A stretch of 64,000 nucleotides of DNA from SAR324 cluster bacterium (GTDB taxonomy: Bacteria; SAR324; XYD2-FULL-50-16), in NCBI GenBank assembly GCA_028282885.1, contig JANQGX010000007.1:62001-126000 (forward strand), read 5' to 3'. The first letter of the stretch is position 1. The number at the start of each line of letters is the position of its first letter. The notes below the pieces were generated by a model. The model was not told the origin of the DNA, did no database searches, and was given only the letters and a program-made list of their open reading frames with translations. Both the position numbers and the translations under genes were made by a program. Shown piece by piece: positions 8,902 through 18,521 of the stretch.

Positions 8902-10188
8902 CTAACTAACTTTTTTAATTGAAGCTTCGAATGCATCCCTGGTTTTTTCCAGATCTTCATCGGAATGCGCCAGCGACATGAAGGCTGCCTCAAAAGCGGA
9001 AGGCGCCAGGTAGATCCCCTGGTTCAGCATCTCTTTAAAGAAAGCGATAAATCTCTCCGTATCGCACTTCAATGCGTCATCAAAATTGTCAACATCCCGG
9101 TCAATAAAGAAAAAACCAAACATAGCCCCAACCTGCTGCAATCTATAGGGAACAGAGGCCTTGTTTAAAATATCCTTGAACTCATTCACCAGCCAAACAC
9201 TTTTTCTGCCAAGTTCCTCATAGATATCAGGTTTGTCTAATTCCTTCAGGGTTGCCAATCCGGCAGACATGGATACGGGATTACCGGATAGTGTCCCTGC
9301 CTGATAAATATCGCCTGCCGGAGAAACCTTTTCCATTATGTCCAGCCTTCCTCCATAAGCGCCTACGGGAAGACCGCCACCGATGATTTTTCCCAGGGTC
9401 GTGAGATCAGGGACTATATGAAACAGCTCCTGGGCGCCTCCTTTGGAGACACGAAAGCCGGTCATAACCTCATCAAAAATCAGCAGAATTCCCTCCCGGT
9501 CACTAAGGTCGCGCAAACCTTTTAAGAATCCGGCCTTGGGAGCTATTACCCCCATGTTCCCTGCCACAGGCTCAAGAATAACAGCAGCAATTTCTCCGGG
9601 ATGCTGTTCCACCAGGTTGCTGACGTCGTCCAGATCGTTGTAACGAGCGATTATGGTCTCACTTGCAAAACCTTCCGGAACACCGGGAGAATCCGGTTGG
9701 CCGAATGTTGCGGCACCCGAACCGGCCTTGACCAACAGGTAGTCGGCATGTCCGTGATAGCATCCGGCAAATTTGATGATTTTATCCCGGCCGGTATAAC
9801 CCCGGGCCACCCTGATGGCACTCATCGTTGCTTCCGTACCGGAGCTGACCATCCTCACGCTTTCTATGTTGGGCATCATGGTCTTGATCTGCTCAGCCAT
9901 TTCAACTTCCAGTTCAGTTGGAGCACCAAATGAAAGCCCGTTTTTGAGGGTCTCGGTCACCGCTTCCATAACTGCAGGGTGTGCATGCCCCAGAACCATG
10001 GGTCCCCACGAACCGACATAGTCGATAAATTCGTTACCATCGGCATCGTACACCTTACTCCCGGAAGCTTTTTTGATAAAAAGCGGATTCATTTTTACGG
10101 AGCGAAAAGCACGAACCGGACTATTCACTCCTCCGGGTGTTGAGAGCTGGGCTCTGCGAAACAGTTCGGATGATTTTTCTGTTCTCAT
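8902..10188 (-). CDS. hemL: Glutamate-1-semialdehyde 2,1-aminomutase
   Basis: A PLP enzyme converting glutamate-1-semialdehyde to 5-aminolevulinate, the last step of the C5 route to haem and other tetrapyrroles. The 428 residues include the N-terminal [11 protein letters not shown] segment, [12 protein letters not shown] for phosphate binding, [11 protein letters not shown] for the PLP ring and the Schiff-base lysine K267 in [18 protein letters not shown]. It converges on lpxC with about 10 bases between. The porin gene lies 35 bases upstream on the same strand, so co-transcription is possible. Confidence 0.95.
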   Translation of the reverse strand: MRTEKSSELFRRAQLSTPGGVNSPVRAFRSVKMNPLFIKKASGSKVYDADGNEFIDYVGSWGPMVLGHAHPAVMEAVTETLKNGLSFGAPTELEVEMAEQIKTMMPNIESVRMVSSGTEATMSAIRVARGYTGRDKIIKFAGCYHGHADYLLVKAGSGAATFGQPDSPGVPEGFASETIIARYNDLDDVSNLVEQHPGEIAAVILEPVAGNMGVIAPKAGFLKGLRDLSDREGILLIFDEVMTGFRVSKGGAQELFHIVPDLTTLGKIIGGGLPVGAYGGRLDIMEKVSPAGDIYQAGTLSGNPVSMSAGLATLKELDKPDIYEELGRKSVWLVNEFKDILNKASVPYRLQQVGAMFGFFFIDRDVDNFDDALKCDTERFIAFFKEMLNQGIYLAPSAFEAAFMSLAHSDEDLEKTRDAFEASIKKVS

Positions 10189-10223
10189 AAGTCTTCACCA
10201 GATTTTAGTTGGTTATCATTCAG

Positions 10224-11759
10224 TTAAAAATTGTATTCGATGCTAACCCCCACCAGGGAAAGGTCTTTAGGATCCTCGGTGGGCCTGACGTTGTCATTGG
10301 CACTATAAGCATTATCAGGAAACATAACGGCGATAAAAGCGCTCACCTTCAATTTCCCTTCCAGATTCCAAAATATCTCAAAATCAAATTCTTCTCCGAT
10401 ATGCGTGGCCGTTTTTTCCTCTTCTCCAACCTCGTTATAGTAAACAGGGGAATTTCGATTAAAAGAGTACAACCCCAGCTTAACCAGCACGGCATTTCCC
10501 TCGCTACGATACGAGCCATACAGGGCGTAATAGTTCAGATTGGCAACCGAATGTCCCTGCCCTATCCCTCTCCCTCCGTTAAAATAGATCAGCGCGTCAC
10601 CAAAGTCACCTCTTTGAATCTCCATAAAACTGTGAGATTCACCTTCCCAGATTTCTTTGCCATCATCCCTGTCGGTTCCGGTTCCGGTAAAAAGCCTAAG
10701 ACCTGTTTTCCAACTTTTGATTACCTGGTAATTCATATCGAGGTAATAGGCATTTCCGGAAATTTGCTGTGTATCCAATGGCTCTTTACCGCTGGAAGAT
10801 TCAGCAAAATAGTCTCTTTTTCCGGCTAAGTTCAGCCAGGTAAAGCGCAAGATGTAATTATAGTAGTTCCAAAACAGGTTAAATCCGATATATTCTACCC
10901 CGTCGTTGTCAAAATAGACGTTTCTGGTTTCAGTCCCGACAGTGGTTGTGCTTTGATAGGTGGATCCTTCTCCGACCCATTGTCCGGATATGGACATGGG
11001 GATATGAATACCCCGGTACATCACTCGCAGGAGTTCTACATTAAAGGAGACCTCCTGCCGCGCTCCTTTATCTGCCCAGCGGTCACTGATGATTTTACCG
11101 GATTCATAAACCGGATAATCGATTTGTGCCCAGAAAACCGATGAGCTTCCCGTTTCTCCTAATCTGGCACCTCCTACGTAATAACACCAGGTGCCGATTC
11201 GACATTGTTGTGAAATTGCGTTGGCCCTACCCTGATAAATCAGACCCATCCTGTCACCAACGTTAATGAACTGTTTACCTATTTTTAACTGGGCATTGGG
11301 ATTGTGGTTATACTCCAGGTAAGCCTCCCTGAACTCCAACTCCATCCCACTGTCCGACGTTGAATCGGAAGCTTCATCAGGATACTCCGTATAATAAATG
11401 TTGTCCTGTTCCTCAACAGATTTGGATTTGTTTCCGATATAGGCATGAAGTGAAATATTGGTATTAATTCTGGATTGAATCTTCAGTTCTATATCCTGTT
11501 CGAGCCGACTGGCAAGATCCTCCTCATTTATAAAACCATCTTTATAAATCGAATAATCGACTCGATAGCTCCCCCCTATCTGCGCTCCGGGATTAAAAAA
11601 ATCACTCTCTTCCCTGACTTCGTACTCTCCCTGTTTCAAAGGCGTGAAGTGCTGTTGGGCCATCAGGTCACAGTTTATTCCTATGACCGTGAGTGCTGGA
11701 ATTAATATCTTGATGAGTCGGGATTTATGCATATCAAAAATTTGTTTCATTATATTCAT
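10224..11759 (-). CDS. Outer-membrane beta-barrel porin, alginate-export type
   Basis: 511 residues with a signal peptide (MHKSRLIKILIPALTVIGINCDLMAQ) and a C-terminal aromatic residue (SIEYNF), as expected for a BAM-inserted barrel. The mature protein alternates hydrophobic and polar residues and has the SYRVDYSIY and QLKIGKQFINVGDR type segments seen in alginate-export-like porins, where strands build an anion channel. The substrate cannot be read from the sequence. Start could be the first ATG or the ATG 9 bases in. No recognisable partner gene flanks it apart from hemL downstream. Confidence 0.65.
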   Translation of the reverse strand: MNIMKQIFDMHKSRLIKILIPALTVIGINCDLMAQQHFTPLKQGEYEVREESDFFNPGAQIGGSYRVDYSIYKDGFINEEDLASRLEQDIELKIQSRINTNISLHAYIGNKSKSVEEQDNIYYTEYPDEASDSTSDSGMELEFREAYLEYNHNPNAQLKIGKQFINVGDRMGLIYQGRANAISQQCRIGTWCYYVGGARLGETGSSSVFWAQIDYPVYESGKIISDRWADKGARQEVSFNVELLRVMYRGIHIPMSISGQWVGEGSTYQSTTTVGTETRNVYFDNDGVEYIGFNLFWNYYNYILRFTWLNLAGKRDYFAESSSGKEPLDTQQISGNAYYLDMNYQVIKSWKTGLRLFTGTGTDRDDGKEIWEGESHSFMEIQRGDFGDALIYFNGGRGIGQGHSVANLNYYALYGSYRSEGNAVLVKLGLYSFNRNSPVYYNEVGEEEKTATHIGEEFDFEIFWNLEGKLKVSAFIAVMFPDNAYSANDNVRPTEDPKDLSLVGVSIEYNF

Positions 11760-12175
11760 TTGCCAAGCATTTCATATGATTATTTGAAGACATTTGTTGC
11801 AGAGTTTTCAGTCTACTACGTACAATAAAAAACCTTTTCCCGCAATTTGATTCCCTTTCCGATCTTGATTATGTTCAATTCGGAACCGAGGATTCCTATT
11901 CCTGTCCGTTTCCTGACTTCCTTCCCATGCCATACCTCCCATAGCCATCAATCCCGACGGATTAAACAAATAGCGGGAACATTTAATCTTTTCAAACAAA
12001 AAAGGGTTTTGCTATAATCAGCAACAGTGCGTTACAAACAAAAAGTAACCATAAATTGACCGTTCATTGGTTTCATTTACCTGATTGATCTGCTGGTTTT
12101 TTGGAATACATTTTGCTTTCTAAGCGTAACTAATTGTAACAAGGGAAATTTAACACTTTTTAAGCAATAAGCTCT
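11760..12175. other. 416-base divergent intergenic region
   Basis: It lies between the porin (minus) and the metallo-beta-lactamase gene (plus) and contains the extended -10 promoter annotated separately. A 63-codon TTG frame on the minus strand (11808-11999) has no coding hallmarks. I see no hairpin terminator or known RNA motif. Confidence 0.5.
11990..12018 (+). promoter_or_regulatory. Extended -10 promoter upstream of the MBL gene
   Basis: TATAAT at 12013-12018 is preceded by TG one base upstream (an extended -10), with TTTCAA at 11990-11995 and a 17-base spacer. The leader to the ATG at 12176 would be about 150 bases. Confidence 0.5.
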
Positions 12176-13609
12176 ATGGCACAAGCAAATGCGCTAATAA
12201 GTCGATACCCGATAACAGAGAGTTCACAGCTATTCAGCACTCCGCAAGGCAATATACTTATAGGCTGTCCCCCGGAAATTCTCAAGGTCATGATGACTGA
12301 ACATGTTCCCATGCCCGATAGTATTGTTATTCCGGGAACTCTTCACAAGTTCAATTCATCTCTGGCTTGTCTGGAATTTCCGCTTTATCACTTCATCTTT
12401 ATTCAACAGGGATTAGCAAGACAGCGGAAGTTTAAAGTATTTGCCAAGAAGAAAATCTGTAAAAAACTGAAGGAAATGCTGCGTGTTACCGTGCTTGGGC
12501 CAAATTACGACGAAATCATGAAAGTAGAGGCCAATCTCGGCTTAGCTTCCAAGCTCAGCAAGAAAAAGATCAAACAGGTCATGGCCGAAACCGAGTTTCT
12601 GGCACCTAAGAAGCCCGACGGAAAACCCTACAAACTGGAGGAGATGATCGAGTTCATACCTCTTGAAATCGGAGATAAGAAAACGGTTTACAAGTCTTTT
12701 GAAAACTACCCTGAGGTCAGCATCGATCGACTGAACGAGGATGATTTCACCGTCACCTGTGGAAAAAAGCTGAAGTCGAGTCTGAAGATAACGAAGCCGC
12801 TTGAACCCGTATATAAGATTAAAGGCGTCGGTATCAGCAAAAAAGAGCTTGCCTCCAATACTGAATTCAGCGTTCGCTGTCTGGGAGCCAGTGAAGGTTT
12901 TGATCCCACACAGCCGGCCAACGGGTTTTTATTTCATATCAACGGAAAATGGGTCTTATGGGATTGCCCGGCATATTTGCATCGACACATCGATAAACTG
13001 GGTTTGTCTCTTGAATCCCTCGATGCTGTTTTCATCTCCCATGTTCATGAAGATCATCTTGATATCATGGAATCGATCGGGAATAGCAAAAAGACAGAGA
13101 TTTATACCTCGCCCGAAATTTACCACTGTATGTTGTTAAAACTGATGCCTATTCTGGATTGCACCTATAAACAGGCACAGTCTTACTATAATTTTCATCC
13201 GATTTACGCAGATAAACCGTTTACACTTTTTGGCGCTTCCTTTGAGGTCTTTTATTCAAGCCACGCAATCCCTGCTCTTGGATTACGTTTAGAAGTTAAG
13301 AACGGCAAACAGAGTTCAAATTTTTATTTGTCGGGAGACACCCTTTCCAAGCGAATGATTGAGGCATTGAACAAGGCGGGTGTGTACTCCAAAGCAAGAT
13401 ACGAGGAGCTCACCAAAACACTTCCTGCCACGGCGTGCCCTAATTATTCTTTTGTTGATGCCGGCAGCGGTTCTATTCATGGTGACCCTGAGGACTACGC
13501 AGATAATCCCTGCAATATTTTTTATATGCATACAGGTAAAAACCTGCAAAATCTCCCACCTAACCATACATTGTTACAGGCCGGACAACGCGTCGTTATC
13601 CATAAGTAA
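12176..13609 (+). CDS. Duplicated metallo-beta-lactamase-fold hydrolase, first half degenerate
   Basis: The C-terminal half (about 230-477) is a complete MBL fold: HVHEDH at 289-294, a further His at 363 (SSHAIPALG), Asp388 in SGDT and a late DAGSGSIHGD. These are the two-metal ligands of phosphodiesterase or ribonuclease-Z-like hydrolases. Residues 20-115 mirror its start (GNILIGCPPEIL, then PDSIVIPG, then RKFKVFAKKKICKKLKEML) but the HxHxDH position reads TLHKFNSS, so the first copy lacks metal ligands. The substrate is unknown. A cyclic-nucleotide-binding gene lies 1.4 kb downstream, so a cyclic nucleotide phosphodiesterase is one option, unproven. Confidence 0.7.
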   Translation: MAQANALISRYPITESSQLFSTPQGNILIGCPPEILKVMMTEHVPMPDSIVIPGTLHKFNSSLACLEFPLYHFIFIQQGLARQRKFKVFAKKKICKKLKEMLRVTVLGPNYDEIMKVEANLGLASKLSKKKIKQVMAETEFLAPKKPDGKPYKLEEMIEFIPLEIGDKKTVYKSFENYPEVSIDRLNEDDFTVTCGKKLKSSLKITKPLEPVYKIKGVGISKKELASNTEFSVRCLGASEGFDPTQPANGFLFHINGKWVLWDCPAYLHRHIDKLGLSLESLDAVFISHVHEDHLDIMESIGNSKKTEIYTSPEIYHCMLLKLMPILDCTYKQAQSYYNFHPIYADKPFTLFGASFEVFYSSHAIPALGLRLEVKNGKQSSNFYLSGDTLSKRMIEALNKAGVYSKARYEELTKTLPATACPNYSFVDAGSGSIHGDPEDYADNPCNIFYMHTGKNLQNLPPNHTLLQAGQRVVIHK

Positions 13610-13632
13610 ACGAATATAATCAGATTCGATTT

Positions 13633-14112
13633 ATGGACCAGAAATATCGATTCGCCTCAACCCTGCTTTTTATCTTGGTGTTCGGTATTATCTCAGGCAT
13701 AATAATGTCAAACACCGGCCCATTTCCCGTGAAAGGCCAGATCTACAATGACCAAGATCAACCTGCCGGCACTGCTCACGTTTATCCCCGATTTGTAGAA
13801 ATCTACAATCTTGAAAACAAAAAACTGGGGCGAGTAGGCATTCTGGTAGAAAAGGGAATAGCCAGACTTTTTCTAGCCGGTGAGGATGAAAATCATACTT
13901 TAGTGGGGTATGCCGAGAAGGGAAAGTTAAAAAACAGTCGGGACGAAATAGTTGGGAGCTATTTTGTAACACCCACCTGGTCTTTCATACATGATACAAA
14001 AGGAAAACGGGCAGGAAAAGTGAAGTGCATTGCCTGGCCCCGTGTTTGTGCCGTGGGCGTTGGGGGATATCTGCTGAAACTATACGGAGAAACAAATGAA
14101 AACACACCGTAA
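13633..14112 (+). CDS. Membrane-anchored protein of unknown function
   Basis: 159 residues with one N-terminal membrane helix (about 8-26, FASTLLFILVFGIISGIIM) and an outer domain rich in short strands. Within it, segments such as LVGYAEKGKLKNSRDEIVGSYF and TWSFIHDTKGKRAGKVK look like small repeated units. I do not recognise a family. The gene sits 23 bases after the MBL gene and overlaps the MEMO gene by 17 bases, so the three are probably one operon. Confidence 0.6.
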   Translation: MDQKYRFASTLLFILVFGIISGIIMSNTGPFPVKGQIYNDQDQPAGTAHVYPRFVEIYNLENKKLGRVGILVEKGIARLFLAGEDENHTLVGYAEKGKLKNSRDEIVGSYFVTPTWSFIHDTKGKRAGKVKCIAWPRVCAVGVGGYLLKLYGETNENTP

Positions 14113-14908
14113 ACCAGCCGTAGCAGGTCTGTTCTATCCTGCTGATCCGGGCAGATTGACACAACAGATAGAATCGTTACTTAAATCGACACGCAGGGAA
14201 TCCGGCTCAAAGGTTAAATACCTGATATCTCCTCATGCCGGTTATGTTTACTCGGGAAAAATCGCTGCCGATGCCTATTCGGAAGTTGCAGGAGAAGATT
14301 ATGAAAGAATTATCGTCCTGGGACCCTCGCATCGTTATTACTTTGAAGGAGCCGTTGAATCGGAGTCCGATTATTGGGACATCCCGACAGGAGAGGCACC
14401 TGTTCAGATATCGGGAAGCGACAAAATACAAAAAAATGCCATGTATCACGCAGATGAGCATTGCCTCGAAGTTCAGGTTCCTTTTCTCCACCATCTTTTC
14501 CCACGGGCTACTATTACGCCAATCCTGCTTTCCGGTGGTCATCAATTGGCATCTCGAATCGCGGACATCTTATCCCCGCTGGATAATGAAAAAACATTGT
14601 GGGTGATCAGTTCAGACTTTAATCATGTAGGTCCCAATTTTCAGCATCATCCCGAGCAATTCGGCTATCATACAGGGGAAGCAATGGATATGGAGGCTAT
14701 TGATCTGATCGCCACGGGAGACCGTGAAGGGCTCGTTAGTTTTATGAAAAAAACCAAGGCAACCATCTGCGGCGCTTTACCTATTTTGACCGCCATGACA
14801 ATGATCGAAAGAACCGATCGCTTGCCTTTTCGTTTTAAAAAATATGACTGTTCCGGAAAACAGACCGGAGATATAAACTCTGTGGGTTACGCTGCCCTCT
14901 ACAGTTAA
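14096..14908 (+). CDS. MEMO1 family protein (AmmeMemoRadiSam system protein B)
   Basis: 270 residues covering the whole family. It begins RKPAVAGLFYPADP and keeps the three metal ligands of the Memo fold: His47 (SPHAGYVYSG), His79 (LGPSHR) and Cys225 (TICGALPI), as in human MEMO1. In bacteria this protein is often next to an AMMECR1 protein and a radical SAM enzyme, but neither is here. Its reaction is not established; the fold is related to class III extradiol dioxygenases. It overlaps the upstream membrane protein gene by 17 bases. Confidence 0.9.
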   Translation: MKTHRKPAVAGLFYPADPGRLTQQIESLLKSTRRESGSKVKYLISPHAGYVYSGKIAADAYSEVAGEDYERIIVLGPSHRYYFEGAVESESDYWDIPTGEAPVQISGSDKIQKNAMYHADEHCLEVQVPFLHHLFPRATITPILLSGGHQLASRIADILSPLDNEKTLWVISSDFNHVGPNFQHHPEQFGYHTGEAMDMEAIDLIATGDREGLVSFMKKTKATICGALPILTAMTMIERTDRLPFRFKKYDCSGKQTGDINSVGYAALYS

Positions 14909-15030
14909 ACACCTTGATTGTCGAATATTAACTCACAGGTTTCGAAGAATCGGAAAGTAATCGAAATAGATCCTTGTGGCTGCAAAAAGGTGAAAGCAGA
15001 CATATTTTGTAAATAAAACCATTGATTGAA

Positions 15031-15540
15031 ATGAAAACACAGCAAGAGATCATCAACCGTTTGAAAGATTTTACCCTTTTCGAAGACATCGCCAATAACG
15101 ACGATAAGATGAAAAAAGTGGCGTCCATTCTCAAACCACAGAATATCAAGACAGGCGAATACATCTTCAAACAGGGCGATCACGGGGAGGAGCTTTTCAT
15201 TTTGATTTCCGGGGCGGTTAGGGTCTGCAAGAACACCAAGCAGAATGAAGAATACACCATCGTTGATCTGAAAGCGGAATACAACGTCTTTTTCGGTGAA
15301 ATCGCCTTGATGGACAGTGACGAGCGTTCAGCCAGTATAAAAGTTCTGGAGGACTGTGAAGTGTTGAAAATGGCCAAAGATGATTTTACCAGCCTGGGTA
15401 ATGAGCATCCTGAAATCGGTTTGCCTATCACGCGCATTATTGTCAAAAGAATCTGCAGTAACCTCAGAAATGCGAACAATGACGTTATTCTTCTGTTTGA
15501 CGCACTGGTAAATGAGATCCAATCGACCCAGCTCCAGTAA
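15031..15540 (+). CDS. Cyclic nucleotide-binding domain protein
   Basis: 169 residues formed mostly by one cNMP-binding beta-roll: FKQGDHGEELFILISGAVRV, then the phosphate-binding cassette FGEIALMDSDERSASIKV with the expected Glu and Arg, so binding of cAMP or cGMP is plausible. There is no helix-turn-helix, kinase or channel domain; the tail (about 130-169) is helical only. I prefer the ATG at 15031 over a TTG at 15022. It may act as a free ligand-dependent regulator, perhaps of the upstream genes. Confidence 0.8.
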   Translation: MKTQQEIINRLKDFTLFEDIANNDDKMKKVASILKPQNIKTGEYIFKQGDHGEELFILISGAVRVCKNTKQNEEYTIVDLKAEYNVFFGEIALMDSDERSASIKVLEDCEVLKMAKDDFTSLGNEHPEIGLPITRIIVKRICSNLRNANNDVILLFDALVNEIQSTQLQ

Positions 15541-15587
15541 CAGGCCCCGATCACAGCAATCAATCCTTATCAACCCGCACTGCGAAT

Positions 15588-16847
15588 ATGTTCATTTATT
15601 CCAAACTGAGGCTATTATGGCAAAGATCCAAGGCAAATATCGACGAAATACGCCTTCGATATGCAGACTCTGCTGCCAGGAAATTTGTCTTTAACAATCA
15701 AAGTTTTGTCCGATTTCTATCTTCGAATCTTCATGATTGTCATCAGAAAAAACAAACCTTTCTACACAGCATTTCCGGCAAACGGAAAACCGTGTTTTAT
15801 GTCTTCCGCGATCTGCATCTTGTCGACTGGTTTCTACCCATTCATGTTGCTCTGGATAAGTACTTTCCGGGGAAATTCGCGGTACTCTATATAAACTTTG
15901 GTTCTACCCTGAAAAAAGTTGGGAGCGGTTTTGGATACCTGCCCTACTTGAACGACATTGAAAAAAGACTTTCTGCAATCCCTGATGCGGGAAGCCAACA
16001 TTTTTCCGACCAGGAAATTAGCTTGTTCACCGGTTTTCCGAAACCCGATATTGTTCTCACGACTGAGACAATCAGAAAAGAGAAATTCGAATCCAATCAT
16101 AGGGTTTATCTCCCTCACTATACTGTCCCAAAAGCGAATGAAGGGCTCCCGGCTAAAATACGCTACAATCATGTTTTTCTGCCAACCAAACCGAAATACT
16201 CATACCCGGTAGCTGACGATCCTCAAAAAGAAGGTGTTCAATTACATCAAATCGGTTACCCCAAAATGTTTTCGGTGAGTCCCAAGAGGGTGAGTAAATT
16301 CAAAAATAGCCATCCTGTTGTAATCTTTGCTCCCTCCCTTGATATCGTGTTAATTCAGTCGATGATCAAAGAAGGCATACTTGAGGTTTTTAAAAGGCTG
16401 GAAAACATAAATGTAATCATAAAACTACACCCAACCCTCTCCTCAAAAATGCACTATCTTAATCACTTTCTTATAAAAGAGATTAAGAGTTATCCTCACA
16501 TCGTTATCGACACGAAAACTAATATCCAGGAATTAGCCCCCTCCTCATCGCTAATGATCACCGATTTCGGTTCCATTGGAGCGGAATACCGGTTGGGATT
16601 TGGTAAAAGGTTAATCTATTTAAAAATTCCCAGGTCCTTTGAAGGTGGCGCAGATCTCTGTTTCAGAGATCACTTTGCTGATGCTGTTACATCGGTTGAG
16701 CAGTTGGAGGTACACCTGAAATCGATCATCGCCGGGGGTGATTTAAATACAAATGAAATTGAAACCATGAAAGAAGAGGTCCTCTATAACTGGCAGAATG
16801 CGGACAGGGTTGCTGCCGAAAAAATTGCCGAAATTCTTTCGGTATGA
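15588..16847 (+). CDS. CDP-glycerol glycerophosphotransferase-like glycosyltransferase
   Basis: 419 residues with a GT-B-like C-terminal half: INVIIKLHPTLSSK, then a strand-loop SSLMITDFGSIGAEYRLGFGKRLIYLKI, close to the TagB/TagF pattern (KxHP, then a TDxSS-like motif, here TDFGSIGAE). In that family the enzyme adds glycerol or ribitol phosphate to a glycan or wall polymer. In a Gram-negative cell this points to capsule, O-antigen or exopolysaccharide decoration. No other polysaccharide genes surround it except the HldE-like gene downstream. Confidence 0.6.
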   Translation: MFIYSKLRLLWQRSKANIDEIRLRYADSAARKFVFNNQSFVRFLSSNLHDCHQKKQTFLHSISGKRKTVFYVFRDLHLVDWFLPIHVALDKYFPGKFAVLYINFGSTLKKVGSGFGYLPYLNDIEKRLSAIPDAGSQHFSDQEISLFTGFPKPDIVLTTETIRKEKFESNHRVYLPHYTVPKANEGLPAKIRYNHVFLPTKPKYSYPVADDPQKEGVQLHQIGYPKMFSVSPKRVSKFKNSHPVVIFAPSLDIVLIQSMIKEGILEVFKRLENINVIIKLHPTLSSKMHYLNHFLIKEIKSYPHIVIDTKTNIQELAPSSSLMITDFGSIGAEYRLGFGKRLIYLKIPRSFEGGADLCFRDHFADAVTSVEQLEVHLKSIIAGGDLNTNEIETMKEEVLYNWQNADRVAAEKIAEILSV

Positions 16848-16873
16848 AAAAACCCGCATCTATCCCGGTTTTG

Positions 16874-16902
16874 TTGACATCGCATATTTTCGACTCTATG
16901 AT
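16874..16902 (+). promoter_or_regulatory. Strong sigma-70-type promoter for the hldE-like gene
   Basis: TTGACA at 16874-16879 and TATGAT at 16897-16902 with an exact 17-base spacer, 27 bases after the previous stop codon. The leader to the ATG at 17036 is about 125 bases. Confidence 0.6.
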
Positions 16903-17035
16903 ACCAGTCAAATTCTATCTCTAAAATCCCGTGCTGCCTTGGTGCAGGCATTATTACAATTGACTCTCATGACTCGGCAATCGCTGCCGAACACGGCACA
17001 CAACCCAACCGTTTAACACTAATACAAAAATCCTG

Positions 17036-18454
17036 ATGGATAGAATGAATAAAAGCGACCTGATCTCAGTACTCAACCGGATCAAGAGGAAAAACATCCT
17101 TGTTATTGGTGATATTATGTTGGATCAGTATATTTGGGGCGATGTCGAGAGAATATCACCAGAGGGACCCATACCCGTGCTTTTGGTGGAAAAGGAGGAA
17201 TTCAGGTTAGGTGGCGCTGCAAACGTTGCGGTCAATATTAAGTACCTTGACTGCAATGTTATTCCGGTTGGACTGGTGGGAAAGGACCACACCGGAGATC
17301 ATGTATTGGAGATTTTCAATCAGCTCGATATTTCAACCAAAGGGATTGTTGCATCCGAGTCATTAACCACAATTGTCAAACAGAGGGCTATTACCGACCA
17401 ACAACAATTGCTGCGAATTGATTATGAATCCAGACTGCCAGCTAACAATGGTTATCAAAAACAGCTCTGGAACAAAATCGAAAGCCTGGTCCCTGAAATC
17501 GATTGTGTCGTCATATCAGACTACGCTAAAGGTGTAGTTGGTCATGATATCGTGAAGAAAACTATTTCGGCTGCCCGTAAAAAAAACATTCCTGTTATTT
17601 GCGATCCCGGAAAAGGGGTAGACTTCAGTCTTTACAAGGGGATTACTGCAATCAAACCCAACCGATTTGAATCCGAACAAGCAACGGGTATCAGCCTGGA
17701 TGACGAAAAGTCGATTCTCAATGCGGCGAAAAAGCTTCAGGAATCATGCCAGGCAGGATTCGTCATTATCAGTTTGGATAAAGACGGTATCCTTTATTAC
17801 CAGAATCAGAACGACTACCGGTTTATCGAGTCCAAGGTTCCGGAGGTGTATGATGTTACCGGAGCCGGGGATTCATTGATCAGCACCCTCGCCGTATTAC
17901 TCGCCAATTCGGTATCACCGGTTTTATCTACTTACATCGCCAATATTGCTGCCGGTCTGGAGACTTCTCATCTCGGGGTAGTTCCCGTGCCCTGGTCTGA
18001 AATTCTGAAACAGATCTCAGAGGATGGATTGCACCGAAAGATAATCAAGCTGGAGCAACTTTTATGGGAACAGAAAAACAACGGAGAGTCCCCACTGGTG
18101 TTTACAAACGGATATTTCGACAATATTTCAGCCGGTCATCTTCGATTTCTACTGGAAATCTCCAACCTACCGGGAAGACTGGTTGTCGCAATCAATAGCG
18201 ATTCATGCATCAACAGGCAGAAAGGAAGCTTCCCTCTGCTTAAGGAGCAGGACAGGGCGAGACTACTGGCAAGTATCGAAAACGTGCATCATGTTATCAT
18301 TTTTGATGACGATGATGCCTCGTCTCTAATCCGCTCCCTGAAACCTGATACTGTTGTTAAAGGTGAAAATTTCAAAAATGAGAAAATTCCGGAGATGGAT
18401 GCCATTGATGAGGTCGGAGCAAAAATCGAGTATATTCCCTACTTTTCCTGGTAA
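17036..18454 (+). CDS. hldE: HldE-like heptose-7-phosphate kinase fused to an altered adenylyltransferase domain
   Basis: Residues 1-330 form a PfkB-type kinase close to RfaE/HldE: DIMLDQYIWGDVERISPEGPIPV, RLGGAANVA and the catalytic VTGAGD (274-279). This half should phosphorylate D-glycero-D-manno-heptose 7-phosphate for the LPS core. Residues 355-472 follow the nucleotidyltransferase half (FTNGYFDNISAGH, AINSDS, VVKGENF) but the HxGH motif reads SAGH (365-368), its first His being Ser. The protein also ends at YIPYFSW, without the usual GYSTT tail. The kinase is convincing; the second activity is doubtful. Confidence 0.8.
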   Translation: MDRMNKSDLISVLNRIKRKNILVIGDIMLDQYIWGDVERISPEGPIPVLLVEKEEFRLGGAANVAVNIKYLDCNVIPVGLVGKDHTGDHVLEIFNQLDISTKGIVASESLTTIVKQRAITDQQQLLRIDYESRLPANNGYQKQLWNKIESLVPEIDCVVISDYAKGVVGHDIVKKTISAARKKNIPVICDPGKGVDFSLYKGITAIKPNRFESEQATGISLDDEKSILNAAKKLQESCQAGFVIISLDKDGILYYQNQNDYRFIESKVPEVYDVTGAGDSLISTLAVLLANSVSPVLSTYIANIAAGLETSHLGVVPVPWSEILKQISEDGLHRKIIKLEQLLWEQKNNGESPLVFTNGYFDNISAGHLRFLLEISNLPGRLVVAINSDSCINRQKGSFPLLKEQDRARLLASIENVHHVIIFDDDDASSLIRSLKPDTVVKGENFKNEKIPEMDAIDEVGAKIEYIPYFSW

Positions 18455-18521
18455 AATGGCCTGACTGCCCTTCAGTTGTTATATCATATACAGGTCTTCA
18501 CCTTAAACCTTAAAGATATCA

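Noticed and set aside
11808-11999. 63-codon minus-strand frame in the porin-MBL intergenic region
   Set aside because: TTG start, no ribosome-binding site, no recognisable motif, and the plus-strand promoter overlaps its start.
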